In this document: piece by piece, positions 6,311 through 10,627 of the stretch
Layout: the number at the start of each line of letters is the position of its first letter
Numbering within the stretch: the stretch's first letter is position 1
DNA from: DASUUI01 sp964577965
Lineage (GTDB): Bacteria > Gemmatimonadota > Gemmatimonadetes > Gemmatimonadales > Gemmatimonadaceae
Length of the DNA stretch: 10,627 nt
Reading direction: 5' to 3'
Assembly: GCA_964577965.1 (NCBI GenBank)
Contig: CAZOAT010000083.1
Coordinates: forward strand, 1 to 10,627
Notes under the pieces: generated by a model
What the model was told of the DNA's origin: nothing
The model's database searches: none
What the model saw: the letters and a program-made list of their open reading frames with translations, nothing else
Translations under genes and position numbers: made by a program

Positions 6311-6333
6311 CCCAGTTCCAGCCGCACCCCGGA

Positions 6334-6651
6334 TCAGCGTGAAGCGACCGTGTTGTAGATGAGCCCCACCAGTCGCCCTGCGAGATAGCCCAGCACAAAC
6401 AGATAAACGAAGCCAATGGCGCTGCCGATAAACGTCACCGAGTATCCCGGCAGAAACACACTCAGTAGTGACAGGTGTGGCCCGACCTGCGGGCCTCCTC
6501 GCAGCACCAGGATGTTTGTTGCGACGAAGAGCGCAAGCCCAAGGAGCAGGCCAGCGGCTATTCCCCACGCGCGCCCATTCACCCGCAGCAGCGCCGCCTC
6601 CAGAGCGACCTCATCGGCGTCGCGCATCTTCGTTCCAGGGCTGGTTGTCAT
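6334..6651 (-). CDS. Small membrane protein, second of a tandem paralogous pair
   Basis: This 105-residue protein has a charged, probably cytoplasmic N-terminal segment (1-26) and two to three hydrophobic segments (about 29-50 and 72-98). Between them is a loop with PHLSLLSVFLPGY. The second half, PGYSVTFIGSAIG followed by VLGYLAGRLVGLIYN, aligns without gaps to the upstream small protein (AGYERSITGALIG, VGFIAGWFLAFLRN). It resembles small membrane proteins that databases often label bacteriophage holin, but nothing here indicates lysis, and that label may be only a similarity name. The ATG at 6651 lacks a ribosome binding site; M9 is an alternative start. It lies 12 nt after the upstream stop, so it is probably the last gene of the glycan-type operon. 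Function unknown. Confidence 0.7.
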   Translation of the reverse strand: MTTSPGTKMRDADEVALEAALLRVNGRAWGIAAGLLLGLALFVATNILVLRGGPQVGPHLSLLSVFLPGYSVTFIGSAIGFVYLFVLGYLAGRLVGLIYNTVASR

Positions 6652-6663
6652 GTCAGACGCGCA

Positions 6664-6972
6664 TCACATGTGATCCAGAAAGTCGCGGGTCGCCGCCCAT
6701 TCCGCTCGCGCACGAATCACGAGCAGCCACGTGGCCAGGAACAGGTTTCTCAGAAAGGCGAGGAACCATCCCGCGATGAAGCCGACGAACAAACCCCAGG
6801 CAGAGCCGATCAACGCACCGGTGATCGATCGCTCGTAACCGGCGAAGTACTGGGCGAGCAGTTCCAGCGGCACCCGTCCATCCGGGTCGAGCGCCAGACC
6901 TGCAACGGTGGCCAGCGCGACGAGGAGCCCGAGAACGATACCGAGCGCCACACCGAGCGCCTCCTTGTGCAT
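6664..6972 (-). CDS. Small membrane protein, first of a tandem paralogous pair
   Basis: From ATG 6972 this is a 102-residue hydrophobic protein. Membrane segments fall at about 6-28 and 50-73, with a third hydrophobic stretch at 76-86. The loop contains PLELLAQYFAGY and the second helix GALIGSAWGLFVGFIAG, closely parallel to the downstream paralogue. The start is uncertain. ATG 6972 has no ribosome binding site but matches where similarity to the paralogue begins. GTG 6951 has AAGGAGG 8 nt upstream but would cut into the first membrane helix. GTG 7077 would give 136 residues and lie 17 nt from the glycosyltransferase stop. Same strand and close spacing suggest one operon with the glycosyltransferase. 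No function can be assigned; a role in envelope glycan assembly is a guess from context. Confidence 0.65.
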   Translation of the reverse strand: MHKEALGVALGIVLGLLVALATVAGLALDPDGRVPLELLAQYFAGYERSITGALIGSAWGLFVGFIAGWFLAFLRNLFLATWLLVIRARAEWAATRDFLDHM

Positions 6973-7094
6973 CGGAGCGAAGGCAAGGGCAACCACACGC
7001 TCGACGCGCTCTCCATCGGGCCGCACGGAAGTTCCGATCGACGGTACTTGAGCGGGTCTGTTTACGAAGGGCTTCACCCTCGACGGTTGGGAGA

Positions 7095-8165
7095 TCACGA
7101 TTGAAGCTGCGCGGGATCGCGGGTCGTGGCAATAACCGATTGCCCTCGTGCGGGTCCTCCTCCGCGCCGCATGAGATGACGCACGGTCCCGAGAATCACA
7201 CACCACGCGCTCGTGAGGTAGTACAGCAGTCGTAACGGTACGGTCGCCAGCGCGAAGCTCACGCCCCGCTGTGCCGCCATCCAGCGCAGGAGTGGGAGAT
7301 TGCCGGCCAGAACAAGGGCCAGTGCAGCGAGCGCAGCGAGCAGCCACGCGCCGTCGCGAACAACCGCTGCGGCCACCAGCGCGGCGAAGCCGAGCGCTGC
7401 CAGCACAGCATACAACTGCTCCGCCGGGTGGAAGTTCAGCGCACGGCTGCGGCCACCCCGGTGACGTTCCGCCAGAAGCAACTCCACCCAGGGCAACCCG
7501 CGGTCGCGAACGTCAGTGCGCATTCCACCGAGCAGCGTCCACCGTTTCAGGTGCGTGCCCTGGAGCGATGCGTCGAGCAATATGCGCCAGCCTTTATCAA
7601 CCAGCTGGTGGCCAAGCTCTATGTCCTCGATCTGCGGACGACGATAGCGCTCCTCATCGAAGCCCCCCACCTGAACGAACGCGTCCCGACGCACAGCCCC
7701 GCATCCTGCCCAGAACGTGACCGCCGGCCCTGCGTGACGAGCATGCACGTAATGGTGGACCAGATTCCGATACTGCGACACGACGCCACCCGCAGGCGGG
7801 TTCGTATCGTATGCGCCAAAGACGGCCCCGACGCCGCGGTCGCGCGCGAGGTGCTCCTCAAATCCGCTCAGCACTCCGGAATGGACCGCCACGTCGGCGT
7901 CGACGAAAACCAGCACTGCGCCGCGCGCAGCTTCGGCGCCGCGGTTCCGCGCAAACGCCGGTCCATGCGGCGGCGACGCGAGGCGCAAGACCGTATCGGC
8001 ATGCTCTGCCGCAACCACCGGCGTCGAATCGCCGCTCGCGTCATCCACGACGATGAGCTCCCACTGATGTCGCGGCAGGTCGCTCCTCACAAGCGCGGCG
8101 AGCGCCTTCCGCAGCAGGGCCGCGTTACGATGCGCCGGGACCACGACAGAGAGAGCGAGTGTCAC
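7095..8165 (-). CDS. Family 2 glycosyltransferase, membrane-anchored
   Basis: This 356-residue enzyme should transfer a sugar from a nucleotide-sugar donor. GT-A/GT2 signatures are in place: the opening strand LSVVVPAHRN (5-14), IVVDDASGDST (38-48), the metal/nucleotide-binding DAD at 89-91 in VFVDADV, the acceptor region FWAGCGAVRRDAF (151-163) with GGFDEE, and the catalytic-type ED at 180-181. HLKRW (205-209) recalls the QxxRW motif of chain-building members. Three hydrophobic segments follow at about 251-269, 272-293 and 309-330, placing it at the inner membrane. I chose GTG 8165: GGGAGG lies 3 nt upstream, and the gap to the flavoprotein stop is 13 nt. A longer start at GTG 8216 would overlap that gene. 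Donor and acceptor are unknown. It belongs to a surface-glycan-type cluster. Confidence 0.88.
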   Translation of the reverse strand: MTLALSVVVPAHRNAALLRKALAALVRSDLPRHQWELIVVDDASGDSTPVVAAEHADTVLRLASPPHGPAFARNRGAEAARGAVLVFVDADVAVHSGVLSGFEEHLARDRGVGAVFGAYDTNPPAGGVVSQYRNLVHHYVHARHAGPAVTFWAGCGAVRRDAFVQVGGFDEERYRRPQIEDIELGHQLVDKGWRILLDASLQGTHLKRWTLLGGMRTDVRDRGLPWVELLLAERHRGGRSRALNFHPAEQLYAVLAALGFAALVAAAVVRDGAWLLAALAALALVLAGNLPLLRWMAAQRGVSFALATVPLRLLYYLTSAWCVILGTVRHLMRRGGGPARGQSVIATTRDPAQLQS

Positions 8166-8168
8166 CGG

Positions 8169-8174
8169 CCTCCC
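8169..8174 (-). promoter_or_regulatory. Ribosome binding site deciding the glycosyltransferase start
   Basis: Minus-strand GGGAGG lies in the 13-nt gap after the flavoprotein stop and 3 nt before GTG 8165. The spacing is short, but it is the only good ribosome binding site near the N-terminal GT2 strand. Confidence 0.5.
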
Positions 8175-8178
8175 TGAC

Positions 8179-9678
8179 TCAGTTCGCCCCGCCGGCGGCG
8201 GATGCCCTAACTTCACTCACACGCTGCTCCTCGTGATACTCGAAGTCAGTGTTCACGGCCCAGACATCGTGGCTGGCCCCCTGCATGTTCTGGACGGTAA
8301 ACATGGCGGTCAGCATCGAGTGGTCCTGATTGTTGTACTTGTGCATGCCATTCCGCCCGATTGTGTGAAGGTTGGCAATGGGATCGATATGGCGGCGGAC
8401 AGTCTCCAGATGATCGCGATAGCTGGCGTCGTAGATGGGATAGGCTTTCGGCATGCGGACGACGGTGCCGTCGATCACCCGCGCGCCGGGCGCAAGCTCC
8501 AGCTCACTGAGCTCCCCGGTGGCGAGCCCGATCAGGTCCGCATCGCGCGCACACCACAGACCGTCGCCCTCGAAGCAGAAGTACTCCATTCCGAGGCAGG
8601 TGTGGCCCGGTTCCGGAACCATGGCCGCACTCCAGTTGTTGAAGTTCTGAATGCGACCCACCCTGACCCCCGGCGTATGAATGTAGATCCAATTGTCGGG
8701 AAACAGCTTCTCGGCGTCGAGAATCAGTGCGACCACCAGGAAGTCGCGATACCGCAGCCCGTCCCCGGCGGCGCGCACTTCTGTGGGCACCGCCGGCTCC
8801 AGCGACTGCACGAGCGAGCGCACAGGCAGCGACGAGATGACGTGCGCCGCCTCGAAGCGGCGCTCGCCCACGGGCGTGCGGGCGCGAACGGCCATCGCGC
8901 GTCCTTCCTCTACCTCGATCGCAGTGACGTGATGGCGCGTGAGTACCTCGCCGCCCATGGCGATGATCCGGTCACGGCACATTTCCCACATCTGGCCGGG
9001 GCCGAACCGGGGATACCGGAAGCTGTTGATCAGCGTCCTGATGTCGGAAGATCGTTTGCTCAATGAAGTGGCGGACAGGATCGCCTTCGCCAGTGACAGC
9101 CCCTGTATGCGCTGCGCCGCCCACTCAGCCCTGATCTCGGTGCACGGAATGCCCCAGACTTTCTCGGTGTATGTCTTGAAGAAAGTTTCGTACAGTACCT
9201 TGCCGAAACGATTCGACACCCACTGTTCGAAGTTGTCTTCCACCGGGTCGGGCTTCAGCCGCGCGTGCAGGTAGCTGAGAACTATCTGGGTCGCACGCCA
9301 CAAGCCGAGGCCGCGCAACGCATTCCTTGCACTCAGAGGGTAGTCGAAGAACCTTCCGCGGTAGTGAATTCGCGACAGCCGGGGCACGTCGATGAACTCG
9401 TCGCCAAGGATCTCCTCCCAGAGTTCCTGAACCGGTCGGATCTTGGTGAAAAAGCGGTGCCCGCCGATATCAAACCGGTAGCCGTTGTACAACGCTGTTC
9501 GTGACAACCCGCCCATGGCGACGTCGCTCTCCAGTACCGTCACCGGAAAGCCGCGTTTCGCGAGCACGTACGCGGCCGTGAGCCCCGCTGGTCCGGCTCC
9601 GCACACGACGATGCGATCCGCAGGCCGCAGAGGTGCCACTGCCCGGTCAAACGGACGGCTGGGGGCCGTCGTCACCAC
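8179..9678 (-). CDS. FAD-dependent oxidoreductase, UDP-galactopyranose-mutase/protoporphyrinogen-oxidase-like
   Basis: From GTG 9678 this is a 499-residue flavoprotein. The N-terminal Rossmann dinucleotide-binding site reads IVVCGAGPAGLTAAY (GxGxxG at 27-32), with the ribose-binding E50 and the GG motif MGGLSRT. GGHRFFTK follows at 72-79. The C-terminal FAD contact GRNGMHKYNNQDHSMLTAM (441-459) resembles the GR...Y...D region of UDP-galactopyranose mutases. Homologues of this type commonly sit beside glycosyltransferases in polysaccharide loci, as here; the reaction is unproven. The frame stays open to GTG 9804. Those extra 42 residues look like non-coding translation, and a promoter candidate lies within them, so I favour the shorter start (9678 or 9675), though neither has a clear ribosome binding site. 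It is divergent from the Gfo/Idh gene and leads the minus-strand cluster. Confidence 0.85.
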   Translation of the reverse strand: MVTTAPSRPFDRAVAPLRPADRIVVCGAGPAGLTAAYVLAKRGFPVTVLESDVAMGGLSRTALYNGYRFDIGGHRFFTKIRPVQELWEEILGDEFIDVPRLSRIHYRGRFFDYPLSARNALRGLGLWRATQIVLSYLHARLKPDPVEDNFEQWVSNRFGKVLYETFFKTYTEKVWGIPCTEIRAEWAAQRIQGLSLAKAILSATSLSKRSSDIRTLINSFRYPRFGPGQMWEMCRDRIIAMGGEVLTRHHVTAIEVEEGRAMAVRARTPVGERRFEAAHVISSLPVRSLVQSLEPAVPTEVRAAGDGLRYRDFLVVALILDAEKLFPDNWIYIHTPGVRVGRIQNFNNWSAAMVPEPGHTCLGMEYFCFEGDGLWCARDADLIGLATGELSELELAPGARVIDGTVVRMPKAYPIYDASYRDHLETVRRHIDPIANLHTIGRNGMHKYNNQDHSMLTAMFTVQNMQGASHDVWAVNTDFEYHEEQRVSEVRASAAGGAN

Positions 9679-9723
9679 GTGTGGAAACTTCGCTGGGGAT
9701 CGCGGAATTGTGAGCGCAAGGCT

Positions 9724-9755
9724 AATATCCTCCACCCCGGAGGTCGGGCTGTCAA
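9724..9755 (-). promoter_or_regulatory. Candidate promoter of the flavoprotein-glycosyltransferase operon
   Basis: Minus-strand TTGACA (9755-9750) is a perfect -35. The best -10, GATATT (9729-9724), lies 20 nt away and TATTAG 22 nt away, both longer than the ideal 17. Transcription would begin near 9715, upstream of GTG 9678, which supports that shorter start. Confidence 0.35.
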
Positions 9756-9807
9756 GGTTACTGTGCAGCAACCGCAGCTTGCTACGGGCGCCGTAGTGAC
9801 TCACTTT

Positions 9808-9836
9808 TTGTGCGCGCCGCCCGGCGGGCGTACTAA
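9808..9836 (+). promoter_or_regulatory. Candidate promoter of the Gfo/Idh/MocA gene
   Basis: TTGTGC (9808-9813) and TACTAA (9831-9836) are separated by exactly 17 nt. The -35 matches three of six bases and the -10 four of six. The transcript would start near 9843, about 18 nt before GTG 9861. Weak but well placed. Confidence 0.3.
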
Positions 9837-9860
9837 GGACTCTTCCCCATCCCTGCTCAC

Positions 9861-10627
9861 GTGTCGTTGAGGGTTGGCATCATCGGCTGCGGTACGATTG
9901 CGCAGCGTGTTTACCTTCAGATCCTCCCGCGCCTGAGCGGCGTCAGGATAGTCGCGCTGGCTGACGTCGATCCCGTGCGGTTGGCGACAGCTCGCCGTGC
10001 GGCCCCCGACGCATCGGTTTACGCCGATGGGCACGCCCTGCTCGCGCATGATGCGCTCGATGCGGTGGTTATCGCCTCCGACTCCCGGACGCACGCCGAG
10101 CTGGCGGTCGCGGCGTTCGCCAGGGGACTGCACGCTTATGTCGAGAAGCCGCTCGCATCGACCGTTGCTGACGGCGAGCGTGCCGCGGCTGCGTGGCAAC
10201 GTACGCGGAACGTAGGTCTTGTCGGCTTCAATGGCAGATTCAATCCTCTGTACGGAGAGTTGTGCGAACTGCTGCGGGCCGGCCGCGCTGGAACCCCGGT
10301 TTGCATCCGCACGGTGTTCTCCACCGCCCCGCATAACGTCCCGGAGTGGAAACGGCAGCGTGCTAGTGGCGGCGGCGTGCTCCTCGACCTGGCCTCGCAC
10401 CACGTAGACCTGATACAATTCCTGACGGGACTCGAGGTTGAACGCGTGCATGCGACCGTCCTCTCGAGAGTCACCGAGCACGACACCGCACTTCTCGAGC
10501 TTGGCCTCGACAGCGGCGCGCAGGTGCAGTCTTTCTTTTCGCTCGCCGCGTCCGAACAGGATCGCGTGGAAGTGTATGGCGACCGCGCGCGGCTCACGGT
10601 GTCCCGCTTCAGTTCGCTGACCGTTGA
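9861..10627 (+). CDS. Gfo/Idh/MocA-family NAD(P)-dependent oxidoreductase (3' end outside window)
   Basis: The frame runs open from GTG 9861 to the window edge, giving 255 codons of a protein usually 320-380 residues long. The N-terminal Rossmann fold begins at once with VGIIGCGTIAQ (GxGxxA at 9-14), with the acidic pair ADVD at 34-37 ending the second strand. The family's catalytic EKP motif is at 95-97 (YVEKPLA). The second domain has GGGVLLDLASHHVDL at 170-184, matching the DxxxHxxD pattern. Such enzymes oxidise or reduce sugars, sugar nucleotides or inositols; the substrate here is not evident, but neighbours point to sugar metabolism for a glycan. An in-frame TAA at 9834 leaves GTG 9861 or TTG 9867 as starts, and neither has a Shine-Dalgarno sequence. 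It is divergent from the flavoprotein gene. Confidence 0.85.
   Translation, partial: MSLRVGIIGCGTIAQRVYLQILPRLSGVRIVALADVDPVRLATARRAAPDASVYADGHALLAHDALDAVVIASDSRTHAELAVAAFARGLHAYVEKPLASTVADGERAAAAWQRTRNVGLVGFNGRFNPLYGELCELLRAGRAGTPVCIRTVFSTAPHNVPEWKRQRASGGGVLLDLASHHVDLIQFLTGLEVERVHATVLSRVTEHDTALLELGLDSGAQVQSFFSLAASEQDRVEVYGDRARLTVSRFSSLTV

Noticed and set aside
7428..8177. 249-codon plus-strand open frame antisense to the glycosyltransferase gene
   Set aside because: Arg/His/Pro-rich translation with no family features, opposite a well-supported GT2 gene.
8233..9066. 277-codon plus-strand open frame antisense to the flavoprotein gene
   Set aside because: No recognisable domain or signal, and it lies inside a gene with clear FAD motifs. 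Typical of GC-rich antisense frames.
9679..9804. N-terminal extension of the flavoprotein to GTG 9804
   Set aside because: The extra residues precede the normal FAD-fold start, lack a ribosome binding site, and contain a promoter candidate.

Overview
The window is GC-rich bacterial chromosome with dense, mostly gap-free coding on both strands, frequent GTG starts and short intergenic spaces. The gene style (an exported amidohydrolase pair, an ECF sigma operon with a Spy/CpxP-like third gene) would suit Gemmatimonadota or a related soil or water lineage. This is an inference; there is no rRNA or other marker to settle it. I see no transposase, integrase, CRISPR array or phage module.

Layout. 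(1) 1-534, minus strand: the first 140 codons of an exported right-handed beta-helix protein that runs off the left edge, with a tRNA-Leu(CAA) just upstream. (2) 617-1021, plus: a stand-alone PAS-domain protein. (3) 1036-2712, minus: a three-gene operon of ECF sigma factor, zinc-finger membrane anti-sigma factor and Spy/CpxP-like periplasmic protein. Its genes overlap by 8 and 4 nt, and it ends in a hairpin shared with the convergent PAS gene. (4) 2743-3483, plus: a glycerophosphodiester phosphodiesterase, divergent from the sigma gene with only 30 nt between them. (5) 3589-6310, plus: two exported amidohydrolase-superfamily proteins 4 nt apart. The first keeps the metal-site histidines and aspartate. 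The second has lost all of them and has one histidine in 430 residues. (6) 6334-9678, minus: a glycan-type cluster of FAD-dependent UDP-galactopyranose-mutase-like oxidoreductase, membrane GT2 glycosyltransferase and two small paralogous membrane proteins. (7) 9861 to the right edge, plus: the start of a Gfo/Idh/MocA oxidoreductase, divergent from the FAD gene.

How the genes may work together. The sigma, anti-sigma and Spy-like genes look like an envelope-stress circuit: the membrane anti-sigma holds the sigma factor, and the periplasmic protein may sense or buffer stress. The GDPD next door acts on phospholipid headgroup products and could share regulation through the overlapping promoter region. 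The right third looks like the edge of a surface polysaccharide locus, with a sugar-nucleotide-type flavoenzyme, a glycosyltransferase and a sugar-type dehydrogenase. The strongest curiosity is the operon pairing an apparently active exported amidohydrolase with a degenerate paralogue.
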